A stretch of DNA of 64,000 nt from the NCBI GenBank assembly GCA_050946275.1, contig JBMNUM010000008.1:20601-84600 (forward strand), given 5' to 3'. The first letter of the stretch is position 1, and every line of letters begins with the position of its first letter. Shown one piece after another: positions 17,560 through 25,768 of the stretch. Position numbers and translations under genes: made by a program. This DNA comes from JBMNUM01 sp050946275. GTDB lineage: Bacteria; Actinomycetota; Coriobacteriia; Coriobacteriales; CADBOM01. The notes under the pieces are model-generated. The model had not been told where the DNA came from and did not search any database. It was given only the letters and a program-made list of their open reading frames with translations.

Positions 17560-17756
17560 GGAGCCCTCCCTCTCGCATGGATACACATCTTCTAGTAGTA
17601 TACACTGCCGCGCATGCGTAAATGTAGTGGTCGAATAGCTCAATTTGTGCCATTTCCACCTACAATGCGCGAAGGTCGGTCCAACAACACGGACGAGATA
17701 GTTGCATCCGGGCAAATGGGGCAGTCCCGTCCGGTCAAAACCATTCCAGGAAAGAC

Positions 17757-17793
17757 CGCGGGGGATGGGAACCTACGCTCCTCATCCCCCGCA
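17757..17793 (-). terminator. Hairpin after the small membrane protein gene
   Basis: GCGGGGGATG pairs with CATCCCCCGC; on the minus strand it lies 36 bp after the stop at 17829 and is followed within a few bases by TTT. Confidence 0.55.
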
Positions 17794-17828
17794 CACACCA
17801 ACCGGGAAAAGTCTGTTTCTTGATGCTG

Positions 17829-18134
17829 CTATCCGACAAGGACGGCGACCGCTGCAAGAGCCGCAAACGAGACACCGAACACGATGCCGGCAACGATCTT
17901 GTCTCGAAGGGCAACCTCGCCGAGCGGCTCGCCATCAACGTTGCCCGCCCGAATCATCGCGATCTCCGGAATCGCCAGGAAACTCGCCTTGACCGCGTAG
18001 AGGAAATCTAGGACCGCATCCTCAACCACATAAGCCGTCTCGCGAACCATATACCCAGCGGACCTCGTGTCGTCCGCAATCGGGAACTCCGTGCCCAGCG
18101 CCCCCAGCTGCACTGCCTGCTCTCGCGTTGCCAT
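17829..18134 (-). CDS. Small C-terminally membrane-anchored protein of unknown function
   Basis: A 101-residue protein with no recognised domain. The N-terminal 75 residues are soluble and slightly acidic; residues about 77-101 form a single hydrophobic helix (IVAGIVFGVSFAALAAVAVL), so it may be tail-anchored. The start at 18134 has a strong GAAGGAGG site. It is divergent from lexA, with 257 bp between, so shared SOS control is possible but unproven. Confidence 0.65.
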   Translation of the reverse strand: MATREQAVQLGALGTEFPIADDTRSAGYMVRETAYVVEDAVLDFLYAVKASFLAIPEIAMIRAGNVDGEPLGEVALRDKIVAGIVFGVSFAALAAVAVLVG

Positions 18135-18259
18135 GATGTCCTCCTTCGTTGTGTGCTGCGTTCCGCTGGAGTGTTTATACAATTCCCGGCGGACATTAAT
18201 TCCTCATGCCTTTTTCGCCCTCGTCCGCGTTGGATGAAGAGAGCCCTTCAACCAAAACA

Positions 18260-18359
18260 CGAACGCTTGTTCGGTGTTAGCAGTCTACAGCGAAAATTTG
18301 TTCGAATCAAGATGTTTTTCGAACAAATGTTTGATATAATCCCGACTAGTCGGTATAAT
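18260..18359 (+). promoter_or_regulatory. lexA promoter with three SOS boxes
   Basis: Three matches to the Gram-positive SOS box (CGAAC-N4-GTTCG type): CGAACGCTTGTTCG at 18260-18273, CGAAAATTTGTTCG at 18291-18304 and CGAACAAATGTTTG at 18320-18333. The last overlaps the -35 of TTGATA (18331-18336), 17 bp from TATAAT (18354-18359). LexA bound there would block its own transcription. A second TATAAT sits at 18335-18340. Confidence 0.9.
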
Positions 18360-18391
18360 CGCATTCAACGCACACGACGAAAGGCCGGATA

Positions 18392-19057
18392 ATGGACGCA
18401 CCGAAGCTGACTGACAGGCAGAAGCAGATTCTCGATTTCATTCGGATCTCCATCCGCGACAAGGGCTTTCCCCCGAGCGTGCGCGAGATCGGCGATGCGA
18501 CCGGCCTGAAGTCCTCTTCGTCGGTGCATTCCCATCTGACCGCCCTGGAGAAGAAGGGCTACCTGAAGAGGGATGCCTCCTCGGCTCGCGCACTCACCGT
18601 CAACGAGGATCTTCTGGACGACGAGCTCTCCGTGCGTGTGGACGACGTTGTCGTCGATGAACCGATCGACGAAGTCTACCGCAACGTGGTTCCCCTTCCC
18701 CTCGTTGGCCGTGTTGCAGCCGGCTCGCCCATTCTCGCCGAGCAGAACATCGAGGAGACGCTCGGGCTTCCCAAGCAAATCGTCGGCGATGCCAACTCCT
18801 TCTTGTTGACCGTCTCTGGAGAGTCGATGATCGAAGCCGGCATCCTCGATGGCGACATCGTCGTGGTCACGGAGCAGAGCACGGCGCGCAATGGCGAAAT
18901 CGTCGTGGCGATGATCGACGATGAGGCAACGGTGAAGACGTTTTACAAGGAGGATGGACGCATCCGCCTGCAACCCGAGAATTCGACGATGGATCCCATC
19001 TACACGACGGACGCCGTGATTCTCGGCAAGGTGACCGCGCTGTTCCGCAGCCTCTAG
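18392..19057 (+). CDS. lexA: LexA repressor
   Basis: A 221-residue SOS repressor-protease. N-terminal winged helix-turn-helix (residues 1-65, including PSVREIGDATGL), then a peptidase S24 domain. Self-cleavage occurs between Ala110 and Gly111 of the AAG motif, using Ser145 (GESM) and Lys182 (ATVKTF); all are present. RecA filaments trigger cleavage after DNA damage. The ATG is preceded by GAAAGG. Three SOS boxes upstream indicate autoregulation. Confidence 0.97.
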   Translation: MDAPKLTDRQKQILDFIRISIRDKGFPPSVREIGDATGLKSSSSVHSHLTALEKKGYLKRDASSARALTVNEDLLDDELSVRVDDVVVDEPIDEVYRNVVPLPLVGRVAAGSPILAEQNIEETLGLPKQIVGDANSFLLTVSGESMIEAGILDGDIVVVTEQSTARNGEIVVAMIDDEATVKTFYKEDGRIRLQPENSTMDPIYTTDAVILGKVTALFRSL

Positions 19058-19078
19058 CAATCGCCAACGGGCAACTCC

Positions 19079-19861
19079 CTACCCCAGAGCCACGTCAAGC
19101 ACCATCATGACGAGGAATCCGGCGAGCACGCCTATGGTTCCCAGATTCGAGTGATCCCCGAGATGAGCCTCCGGAATCAGCTCTTCGACCACGACGTAAA
19201 GCATTGCTCCGGCGGCGAAGGACAGCAGCCATGGCATCAATGGGGCAAGCGTCCCGGCGATGACCGCGGCGAGGATTCCGAACACCGGCTCCGGCAAACC
19301 CGAGAGAACCCCGCCGGCAAACGCCCTCGGAGCTGAGAGTCCCTCTTGCCTCAAAGGTAGCGAGATGGCAGCACCCTCGGGGAAATTCTGTATCCCGATT
19401 CCCACGGCAAGTGCCACCGCCGCACCTACTTGGCCTGTTCCCTGAGCAACCATCGCGAACGCAAGTCCAACCGCCATACCCTCGGGAACGTTATGCAAGG
19501 TCACGGCTGAAACCAGCAACGTCGTGCGCTTGAGAGACGACCTGTGCCCCTCGATAGTCCTCGTTGCAGGATGCATATGGGGAATGAGCACGTCGAGCAA
19601 AAGCATGAACGCGACTCCGATGACGAGGCCTCCCGCGGCGGGCGCCCACCCGATGCCACCCTGCGCGGAAGCCTGGTCGATCGCCGGAATGAGAAGCGAC
19701 CAGACCGCCGCAGCGATCATGACGCCGCCGGCGAAGCCAAGGCACAGCCGCTTGAACGTCCCGCCCGTACGATTGCGAACGAGGAACACGACCGCAGACC
19801 CGGCTGCAGTCATGAGAAACGTGAACGCCGTGCCCTGCGCGGCTCCCGCTATCGCATCCAT
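19079..19861 (-). CDS. ZIP-family metal transporter
   Basis: A 260-residue membrane protein with about eight helices and the two ZIP metal-site motifs HNVPEG and QNFPEG. It resembles the bacterial ZupT/GufA branch, which imports zinc and other divalent ions. A His-rich loop (PHMHPATRTIEGH) lies between helices 3 and 4. ATG at 19861 has CGGGAGG upstream. A palindrome at 19903-19918 in its promoter region suggests control by a metal-dependent repressor. Confidence 0.9.
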   Translation of the reverse strand: MDAIAGAAQGTAFTFLMTAAGSAVVFLVRNRTGGTFKRLCLGFAGGVMIAAAVWSLLIPAIDQASAQGGIGWAPAAGGLVIGVAFMLLLDVLIPHMHPATRTIEGHRSSLKRTTLLVSAVTLHNVPEGMAVGLAFAMVAQGTGQVGAAVALAVGIGIQNFPEGAAISLPLRQEGLSAPRAFAGGVLSGLPEPVFGILAAVIAGTLAPLMPWLLSFAAGAMLYVVVEELIPEAHLGDHSNLGTIGVLAGFLVMMVLDVALG

Positions 19862-19902
19862 GGTCAACCTCCCGGCGGAAAAGAGCGAGCATTACCCCTA
19901 AA

Positions 19903-19918
19903 GTTAGACATATCTAAC
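19903..19918. promoter_or_regulatory. Palindrome upstream of the ZIP gene, DtxR/MntR-like operator candidate
   Basis: GTTAGA and TCTAAC are separated by CATA, 42 bp before the start codon. The TTAG...CTAA outline resembles sites of the DtxR/IdeR/MntR metalloregulators. Assignment is by resemblance only. Confidence 0.5.
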
Positions 19919-20028
19919 ATTAAGCAAGGCAGAGGTTCCTTTCAACTTGATTCCGGTGGGAAGAGAGGGGTGCGCCGAACAACGGCGTCTCGGGAGATGC
20001 GGACAGTCGGTTTAACCGGATGTCTTTC

Positions 20029-20955
20029 CTATGCGTACAGCTCGGTTGAAAGGTAGCGATCGCCGCCGTCGGGCAGCAGAACGACGATGGTCTTGCCCTC
20101 GAACTCAGATCGTTTTGCAACCTGGACGGCAGCCCATACGGCCGCGCCGCCGGAGATACCGGCGAGAACGCCCTCGAGTTTGCCAACGGCCCTCGCAGCC
20201 TCCATGGCGTCCTCATCCGAGACGGCAACGACCTCGTCGTACACCGAGGTGTCCAGCGTCTCGGGAATGAATCCAGCGCCGATGCCCTGGATCCCGTGTT
20301 TGCCGGCAACACCCTTCGAGAGAACCGGCGAGGAGGCCGGCTCCACGGCAACGATATGAATGTCGGCGTTCTGCCCCTTGAGGTATCTCGCGACTCCGGT
20401 GATGGTCCCACCCGTGCCCACGCCTGCCACAAAAGCGTCCACCGAGCCATCGGTGTCACGCCAGATCTCGGGGCCCGTCGTGGCCTCATGAACAGCCGGA
20501 TTCGCGGGGTTCACGAATTGGCCGAGCACGATGCCTCCCTCTATCTCACGCTCGAGCTCCTCGGCTCTCGCAATGGCGCCCGCCATGCCAAGCGAGCCGT
20601 CGGTCAGCTCGATCTCGGCGCCATATGCCGTCATGAAGCGCTGGCGCTCGGCAGACATCGTGTCGGGCATGGTGATGATGAGCCGATAGCCCTTCACTGC
20701 GGCCACCATGGCCAATCCAATACCGGTGTTGCCGCTCGTGGGCTCGATAATCGTTGCTCCTGGATGCAGGACGCCCTCGCGTTCAGCTGCTTCAATCATG
20801 GAAAGGCCGATGCGATCCTTGGCGCTCCCGGCGGGATTGAGATACTCGAGCTTGGCGAGCAGTGTCGCCTTGAGCCCTTCCCTGCGCTCGATGCCCACAA
20901 GCTCGAGCAGTGGGGTGTTGCCTATTAAATCGCATGCATTTCTATAGACGGTCAT
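20029..20955 (-). CDS. cysK: Cysteine synthase (O-acetylserine sulfhydrylase)
   Basis: A 308-residue PLP enzyme making cysteine from O-acetylserine and sulfide. Lys46 in NPAGSAKDR forms the Schiff base, TSGNTG binds the substrate carboxylate, and GTGGT with the C-terminal PDGGDRY completes the site. It starts three bases after the stop of the Rrf2 regulator gene, so the two are co-transcribed. The C-terminus ends in YLSTELYA; whether it docks CysE is unknown. Confidence 0.95.
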   Translation of the reverse strand: MTVYRNACDLIGNTPLLELVGIERREGLKATLLAKLEYLNPAGSAKDRIGLSMIEAAEREGVLHPGATIIEPTSGNTGIGLAMVAAVKGYRLIITMPDTMSAERQRFMTAYGAEIELTDGSLGMAGAIARAEELEREIEGGIVLGQFVNPANPAVHEATTGPEIWRDTDGSVDAFVAGVGTGGTITGVARYLKGQNADIHIVAVEPASSPVLSKGVAGKHGIQGIGAGFIPETLDTSVYDEVVAVSDEDAMEAARAVGKLEGVLAGISGGAAVWAAVQVAKRSEFEGKTIVVLLPDGGDRYLSTELYA

Positions 20956-20958
20956 GTA

Positions 20959-21369
20959 CTACACCCTACCGTTGACCAGGTCGGCTATGGTGATGCCGTT
21001 GAAGAACTCGCCAACCATCCCATCAAGCTTCTCCCACATGGGGAGCGTCGGGCAGGAATCCGCGCGCTCGCACCCCTCTTGACCGCAGTCGAGGCAGGCA
21101 ACCGGAGCAAGCGAGCCCTCGGTGAGGCGAAGAACATCCCTCACGGTGCATTTCTCGATGTCGCACGCAAGCCGATAGCCGCCGCCTTTTCCACGAAGAC
21201 CTTTAACAAGGCCATTTTTATGCAATATACTGACTATCGCCTCGAGATATTTCGGGGATATACCCTGGCGTTCGGCAACCTCGCGAAGCGGCACGTACTC
21301 CTGGTTGCCATGTTGTGCCAAATCAACCATTACCCTAAGGGCATAGCGACCCTTGGTCGAGATAATCAT
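20959..21369 (-). CDS. Rrf2-family transcriptional regulator (IscR/CymR-like)
   Basis: A 136-residue regulator. N-terminal winged helix (residues 1-70, MIISTKGRYALRVMVDLA) and a C-terminal region with four cysteines at 92, 95, 100 and 106 that could hold an Fe-S cluster. IscR has three conserved cysteines at a similar place, CymR none. Position immediately upstream of cysK suggests control of cysteine or Fe-S metabolism. ATG at 21369 has CTTTGGAGGAG. Confidence 0.9.
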   Translation of the reverse strand: MIISTKGRYALRVMVDLAQHGNQEYVPLREVAERQGISPKYLEAIVSILHKNGLVKGLRGKGGGYRLACDIEKCTVRDVLRLTEGSLAPVACLDCGQEGCERADSCPTLPMWEKLDGMVGEFFNGITIADLVNGRV

Positions 21370-21660
21370 TTTGGGCTCCTCCAAAGAAGCATGTAGCTGG
21401 TTGAGTCAAACAATAGCATTTTTGAGAGCGTTTAGCCAAATTCAATAGAACTCGCTTTCTATGCATCTGAAAACAACCGCCGTTTGAAACTTCATTCGTG
21501 CAAACTAACCGAAGCGGCGAAGCTTCCAAGCCCTGACTCCGCCCACCTCACTCTCCCGCCTCTGCGGCGCCCTCGTTGCAGGTGAGCCGAACCCTGCCTT
21601 GTGGCGCACCTGCGGTTGAATGCTTCTCGCGGAGAATAGCCCCGCTTGCGCCTCCGCTAA
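21370..21660. other. Intergenic region between Rrf2 regulator and tRNA-Ala
   Basis: No supported gene. Short GC-rich complementary runs occur (CAGGTG at about 21580 with CACCTG at about 21607), but no clear family. The left part must hold the regulator-cysK promoter, which I could not define with confidence. Confidence 0.4.
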
Positions 21661-21689
21661 TTGACAAGCAATCCCGCCCTTGCGACAAT
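21661..21689 (+). promoter_or_regulatory. Promoter of tRNA-Ala
   Basis: TTGACA (21661-21666) and GACAAT (21684-21689) with a 17-bp spacer, 26 bp before the tRNA. Confidence 0.7.
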
Positions 21690-21715
21690 CAATGAGCTGC
21701 CGATAGGCACGCCTT

Positions 21716-21791
21716 GGGGATGTAGCTCAGCTGGGAGAGCATCGCGTTCGCAACGCGGGGGTCGTGGGTTCGAATCCCATCATCTCCACCA
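21716..21791 (+). tRNA. tRNA-Ala(CGC), CCA encoded
   Basis: Acceptor GGGGATG/CATCTCC, D-arm GCTC..GAGC, anticodon loop TTCGCAA giving CGC, T-arm GTGGG/CCCAT with loop TTCGAAT, CCA at 21789-21791. Its 3' end and the following terminator are repeated 205 bp downstream. Confidence 0.95.
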
Positions 21792-22037
21792 CTCAAATTC
21801 AACGCTCCGATTCCGGGGCGTTTTTCTTTTCGGAACACCCCGGGAGATTCGAACCCACGACCCCCACCCAGCCTCCGAAAGCCGTCACCTGGACTCGAAG
21901 CCGAATCCCCCATGGGACGGCTCAAGCCGCCCCGGCCTCGATGAAAACGTGCCACCGGCACGTTTTCCGGGCGCTCGGCCCCCATCATCTCCACCACTCA
22001 AATTCAACGCTCCGATTCCGGGGCGTTTTTCTTTTCG
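21776..22037 (+). repeat. 57-bp direct repeat of the tRNA-Ala 3' end, plus an inverted T-arm fragment
   Basis: Bases 21776-21832 (last 16 bases of tRNA-Ala with CCA, plus a CGCTCCGATTCCGGGGCG terminator and T run) recur exactly at 21981-22037. Between them, 21846-21865 is a 20-bp inverted copy of the tRNA T-arm region (21757-21776), and AAAACGTGCC/GGCACGTTTT forms a hairpin around 21944-21967. No open reading frame between the repeats looks real. The pattern resembles a remnant of tRNA-targeted integration, though no integrase remains. Confidence 0.85.
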
Positions 22038-22101
22038 CAACGAAGGCGCATAATGGTGCCGGATGCAGCAAGGCTTCTCGTGAAGAGGAAGGAGCGATTC
22101 A

Positions 22102-22689
22102 ATGAAGAAACTACTGATTCTCATGATGTGCGGCGTGTTCGCCTGCGGCCTCGCGCTTTGCGGATGCTCGGGCGGAGGATCGGAAGAGCCCGCACCGGAG
22201 GAGCAAGCGGCTCCCGAAGAGCAGGCTGCACCCGAGGAGGCACAGAGCGGCATGGCGAATCCGTGGTCCGATGTCGCGACTGCCGACGAGGCAGCCAAGG
22301 TCGCCGGCCTCGAGTTCTTCGAAGTTCCCACCGATGCAATCGCCGACATGCCCGTCATCCAAGACCCGACCTTCCGTGCCATGGAGGGCATGGCGGAAGC
22401 CAACTACGAGATGGGCGCTTCTGCCGCCACCATCCGCAAGGCCCTTCCCTCCGCGGTTCCCGAGGGCACCGATGCCTCGGGTGTGTATGAGGAGTATGCG
22501 CACACGTGGACTATCAACATCAAGGGACTCGAGGTCACTTGCTTCGGCAACGATGAGGGACGCGCCACCAAATCGCTGTGGAGCGTTGACGACAACCTCT
22601 ACTCGCTCTATGTCCAGGGCCTCGGTGGAGACGAGAACTTCGGCCTCGACGAGGATCAACTCAACTCGGTCATCGCGGAAATCCAGTAG
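22102..22689 (+). CDS. Lipoprotein of unknown function
   Basis: A 195-residue protein with a lipoprotein signal (positive start MKK, hydrophobic core, Cys near residue 22 in LCGC). Residues 25-50 are a Pro/Glu/Ala repeat linker (AAPEEQ repeated), followed by a roughly 140-residue domain with alternating beta-type segments and several conserved-looking Trp/Tyr. It should be anchored outside the membrane. A GAGGAAGGAG site precedes it. No partner gene is evident; a terminator follows. Confidence 0.75.
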   Translation: MKKLLILMMCGVFACGLALCGCSGGGSEEPAPEEQAAPEEQAAPEEAQSGMANPWSDVATADEAAKVAGLEFFEVPTDAIADMPVIQDPTFRAMEGMAEANYEMGASAATIRKALPSAVPEGTDASGVYEEYAHTWTINIKGLEVTCFGNDEGRATKSLWSVDDNLYSLYVQGLGGDENFGLDEDQLNSVIAEIQ

Positions 22690-22716
22690 CACAAAGCAAC
22701 AGCGAGCAGATGCTGC

Positions 22717-22752
22717 AAAGGGGCGCCCGGGCTTCGGCTCGGACGCCCCTTT
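22717..22752 (+). terminator. Intrinsic terminator after the lipoprotein gene
   Basis: AAAGGGGCGCC pairs with the complementary GGACGCCCCTTT across a CGGGCTTCGGCTC loop. Confidence 0.75.
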
Positions 22753-22771
22753 CTCGTCTTTGCATGTTTGA

Positions 22772-22802
22772 TGCGACAATCGCGGCGACCGTGGTTGTCG
22801 CA
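22772..22802. repeat. Hairpin of the GTGACAAT/GCGACAAT repeat family (left copy)
   Basis: TGCGACAA and TTGTCGCA flank a CGCGG/CCGTG inner stem with a CGA loop. A copy with a compensatory base-pair change lies at 25769-25797. The two copies flank the molybdoenzyme operon in the same orientation. Confidence 0.75.
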
Positions 22803-22880
22803 ATCGCCTCATTTTCTTCTCAAAGTAGGCGAATATGATGGCTTTTTCCCGGTATTTCCCAAGACTACCATAGGGGCAAC

Positions 22881-22907
22881 GAGCCTCCCTTCGGGGAAAG
22901 GAGGCTC
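22881..22907 (+). promoter_or_regulatory. Leader hairpin before the molybdoenzyme gene
   Basis: GAGCCTCC (22881-22888) and GGAGGCTC (22900-22907) form an 8-bp stem 30 bases before the ATG. It could affect translation or stability; no known riboswitch is recognised. Confidence 0.4.
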
Positions 22908-22937
22908 GGCAAGAGGAAAGAGGGAAAGGAGAAGGGC

Positions 22938-25343
22938 ATGGCACAAGGAGAGTCATTCGTCTACACGGCATGCCCGGGCTGGGGAGACCACGACTACTGC
23001 GCCCTCAAGACCATCGTCAAGGATGGCAAGATCGTGCGCACGGAGCGCGTGGTGTACTCGGATCCGGAGGAGCCTGACGGCCACATCTGCCAGAAGGGCT
23101 GCTTGGCGGGCCGTCAACCGTACGACCCCAACCGCCTCACCACGCCGCTGAAGCGCGTCGGCGAGCGCGGCGAGGGCAAGTGGGAGGAAATCACCTGGGA
23201 CCAGGCGCTCGACGAGATCGCCGCCAAGCTCCTCGAGCTGAAGGACAAGTACGGCCCCGAGTCCGTCTGCATGTGGCTGCTGCCCGCCGGCTGCCCGCCT
23301 GCGTACGGCTTCGAGCAGTACATCCCGTACCGCTACGCCAACGCCTTCGGCATGACGAACATGATGGCGTCGATCGGCCTGGACAACGGCCCGTTCTACA
23401 CCGAGTTCTACACGGTGGGAACCACGGCTAACCACGTTCTGACCGACCCGCGCATCATGAGCGAGTACGACACCGACCTCATCTACATCTGGGGATGCAA
23501 CCCCGTTGAGAACCAGCTGCGCGTGACGAAGAACCTCGTCATAGCGCGCGAGAAGGGTGCCAAGCTCGTCGACATCGGCCTCATCTTCGACGGCACCGCC
23601 GGCTTCGCGGACGAGTTTGTCGGCGTGAAGCCCGCCAGCGATGGCCACCTGGCCATGGCCATGATCGACTACATCCTGCAGAACAACCTGCAGGCCGATG
23701 CGTACCTTCGTCAGCGCACGACGGCCGGCTACCTCGTCCGCGAGGACACGGGCCTGATGTACAAGACCGCCGACGGCTACTTCGCCGTATGGGACACTGC
23801 CGCGGACGCACTCTCGCCCGTCGCACCCCAGCACGGCGCTTACCAGTGCGAGCTCGAGAACATCGAGCTGTTCGGCGAGCACGAGATCGACGGCGTGAAA
23901 TGCAAGACCGTTCTGCAGCTCGTGAAGGAGCGCGCGCGGGAATGGTCGGCTGAGAAGGTCGCCGAGAGGGTCGGCATATCGCCTGAGCAGATCATCAAGC
24001 TGGCCGACGAGTTCGCGCACGCGCCGCACGCCTTCATCATCAGCGGCTACGGCCTGCGCTACGCGAACACGAACGAGACCTATCGCCTGCAGCACCTGCT
24101 CGGCCTCATCACCGGCCGTCAGGGCACGCCTGGAAGCGGCGTCATCGAGGGCCTGCAGACGCAGGGCTACCCGCTCGTCTTCAACGATGCCGGCATCTCG
24201 ATGCCGGTGCCGGGCGACCCGACGTCAGTCAAGTCGAAGGCCGTGCGCATGATCGACTGGTTCGAGGAGGCCTCCGCGCCGAACAGTCCGTACAAGGCGC
24301 TCATCGTCGCGCAGGGCAACCCGGTTCATCAACAGCCCAACAGGCAGCGCTGGCTCGACATCGTCAACCAGATGGAACTCGTCGTCGACTACGACGTGTG
24401 GCTGACCGACACGGGCGAGATCGCCGACTACGTGCTGCCGGACTGCATGTCGTTCGAGCGCGAGGACCTCATCACCGGCGCCTGCTACAACCACATCATG
24501 CTGCAGGAACCGGCCATCGAGCCGCCCGCCGGCTGCAAGGAGCCCGTCGAGTTCTACACCGAGCTCGCCAAGCGCACCGGCCTCGGACAGTACTTCGACA
24601 AGACGCTGGCCGAGTGGATCGACGTGCGTCTCGACACCAAGTTCCCGCTCATCGCGAACATCGAGCCCAAGGTCACGTACGAGCGCCTCAAGAAGGAGAA
24701 GATGATCCGCGCGATGGTGCCGGCCATGCCGAAATGGGACCCGTACCTCAATCCCGAGGAGGTCATGGCGAACAAGACCGGCCGCATCGAGATCTACGCC
24801 GAGGCCCTGCTGGAGCACGACCTGGCGATCACGAAGCCGATCGAGCCGTCCGATCTGGGCAAGCACCCCGAGTACCCGTTCCAGCTGTTCTCGGGCAGGC
24901 AGCGCTTCTTCATGCAGTCGAGCTTCACCGACGACCCGGTCAATATCGAGCTGTCCGGCGGCACCCCCGCGACGCGCCTCAACCCCGCGGACGCGCAGGA
25001 GCTCGGCCTCATCAGCGGCGAGATGGTCGAGGTCTACAACGACATGGGCCATGTCGTCACGCGCCTCGACATCGACGAGAGCGTTCCGAAGGGCACCGTG
25101 CACGTGTGGTTCGGCTGGCGCCGTCGCCAGTTCGAGGAGGGCACATACGCCGAGATGGTGCATCCCTGCCCGAGCCGAAGCGGCACCGGACCCGTTCAGG
25201 ACAAGTGGTTCAACGACTGGGTGAAGGCGGGGCATTCCCCGAACCCCTTCATCGAGCAGATGGGCACCCTGATCGGCTCGACCGACTGCTATTGGGATTC
25301 GTACTGCAATATCCGCAAGTACGCTGGCGGAGAGGAGGCCTAA
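22938..25343 (+). CDS. Molybdopterin-dependent oxidoreductase, catalytic subunit (DMSO reductase family)
   Basis: An 801-residue molybdoenzyme without a Tat signal, so probably cytoplasmic. The N-terminal cysteines are C12, C21, C51 and C55, a spacing (C-x8-C-x29-C-x3-C) that departs from the usual CxxCxxxC pattern for the proximal Fe-S cluster. Then follow the MGD-binding domains (YIWGCNPVENQL, ALIVAQGNPVHQQPNRQRW) and the C-terminal molydopterin dinucleotide-binding domain (LFSGRQRFFMQSS). With the ferredoxin-like subunit immediately downstream it forms a two-subunit enzyme. Resemblance is to soluble members such as acetylene hydratase, transhydroxylase and gut catechol dehydroxylases; substrate unknown. 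MoCo genes occur at 42-44 kb. Confidence 0.85.
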   Translation: MAQGESFVYTACPGWGDHDYCALKTIVKDGKIVRTERVVYSDPEEPDGHICQKGCLAGRQPYDPNRLTTPLKRVGERGEGKWEEITWDQALDEIAAKLLELKDKYGPESVCMWLLPAGCPPAYGFEQYIPYRYANAFGMTNMMASIGLDNGPFYTEFYTVGTTANHVLTDPRIMSEYDTDLIYIWGCNPVENQLRVTKNLVIAREKGAKLVDIGLIFDGTAGFADEFVGVKPASDGHLAMAMIDYILQNNLQADAYLRQRTTAGYLVREDTGLMYKTADGYFAVWDTAADALSPVAPQHGAYQCELENIELFGEHEIDGVKCKTVLQLVKERAREWSAEKVAERVGISPEQIIKLADEFAHAPHAFIISGYGLRYANTNETYRLQHLLGLITGRQGTPGSGVIEGLQTQGYPLVFNDAGISMPVPGDPTSVKSKAVRMIDWFEEASAPNSPYKALIVAQGNPVHQQPNRQRWLDIVNQMELVVDYDVWLTDTGEIADYVLPDCMSFEREDLITGACYNHIMLQEPAIEPPAGCKEPVEFYTELAKRTGLGQYFDKTLAEWIDVRLDTKFPLIANIEPKVTYERLKKEKMIRAMVPAMPKWDPYLNPEEVMANKTGRIEIYAEALLEHDLAITKPIEPSDLGKHPEYPFQLFSGRQRFFMQSSFTDDPVNIELSGGTPATRLNPADAQELGLISGEMVEVYNDMGHVVTRLDIDESVPKGTVHVWFGWRRRQFEEGTYAEMVHPCPSRSGTGPVQDKWFNDWVKAGHSPNPFIEQMGTLIGSTDCYWDSYCNIRKYAGGEEA

Positions 25344-25344
25344 C

Positions 25345-25758
25345 ATGGCGAACAAGATGTTGGTCGACCTCGAGCGCTGCATCGGATGCTGGACGTGCTC
25401 GATGGCCTGCAAGATGCAACACCAGCTGGACGACGATGATTACCGCATCGTCGTAAGGACGCACGGCTCCGGCGCGGGCATCGACCGTCCGCAAGGCGTG
25501 TATCCCAACCTGCGGATGTCGTGGCAGCCGATTTGGAACACCTCGTGCACCTGGTGCGCCGAGAGGCTCGTGGACGGCGACGGCCCGTTCTGCGTCGCCT
25601 GCTGCCCGACGAACGCACTCGCCTTCGGCGACGACGCCGATCCCGAGTCCGCGTTCTCGACAGAGCTCGAGCGCTGCAAGGGCCGCCACTACCAGATCTT
25701 CGAGCTGCCCGCCTACGAGGGATCCCGCAAGGGCATCGTCTACGCGAGCAAGCAGTAA
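25345..25758 (+). CDS. Ferredoxin-like electron-transfer subunit of the molybdoenzyme
   Basis: A 137-residue 4Fe-4S protein. First cluster C12-x2-C15-x2-C18-x3-C22 (CIGCWTCSMAC); second group C68, C71, C83, C86, C87 with the CCPTNAL proline. It is shorter than the four-cluster DmsB type, and no membrane anchor gene follows, so electrons probably come from a soluble donor. It starts one base after the catalytic subunit stop. The C-terminal RCKGRHYQIFELP segment is likely family-specific. Confidence 0.88.
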   Translation: MANKMLVDLERCIGCWTCSMACKMQHQLDDDDYRIVVRTHGSGAGIDRPQGVYPNLRMSWQPIWNTSCTWCAERLVDGDGPFCVACCPTNALAFGDDADPESAFSTELERCKGRHYQIFELPAYEGSRKGIVYASKQ

Positions 25759-25768
25759 GCGCGCATTG

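Noticed and set aside
17580..17610. ATACACA..TATACACT upstream of nrdR as an NrdR box
   Set aside because: It does not match the paired 16-bp NrdR box consensus well enough and no ribonucleotide reductase gene is near.
21470..21510. AACTTCATTCGTGCAAACTAACCG as a fourth copy of the transketolase operator motif
   Set aside because: The match to CAACTTTGTTCGGNAATG is too weak and lacks the palindromic partner.
21689..21997. Open frame containing DGIRTHDPRVANAMLSQLSYIP
   Set aside because: This phrase is the well-known false translation of a tRNA gene on the opposite strand; the region is the tRNA-Ala locus.
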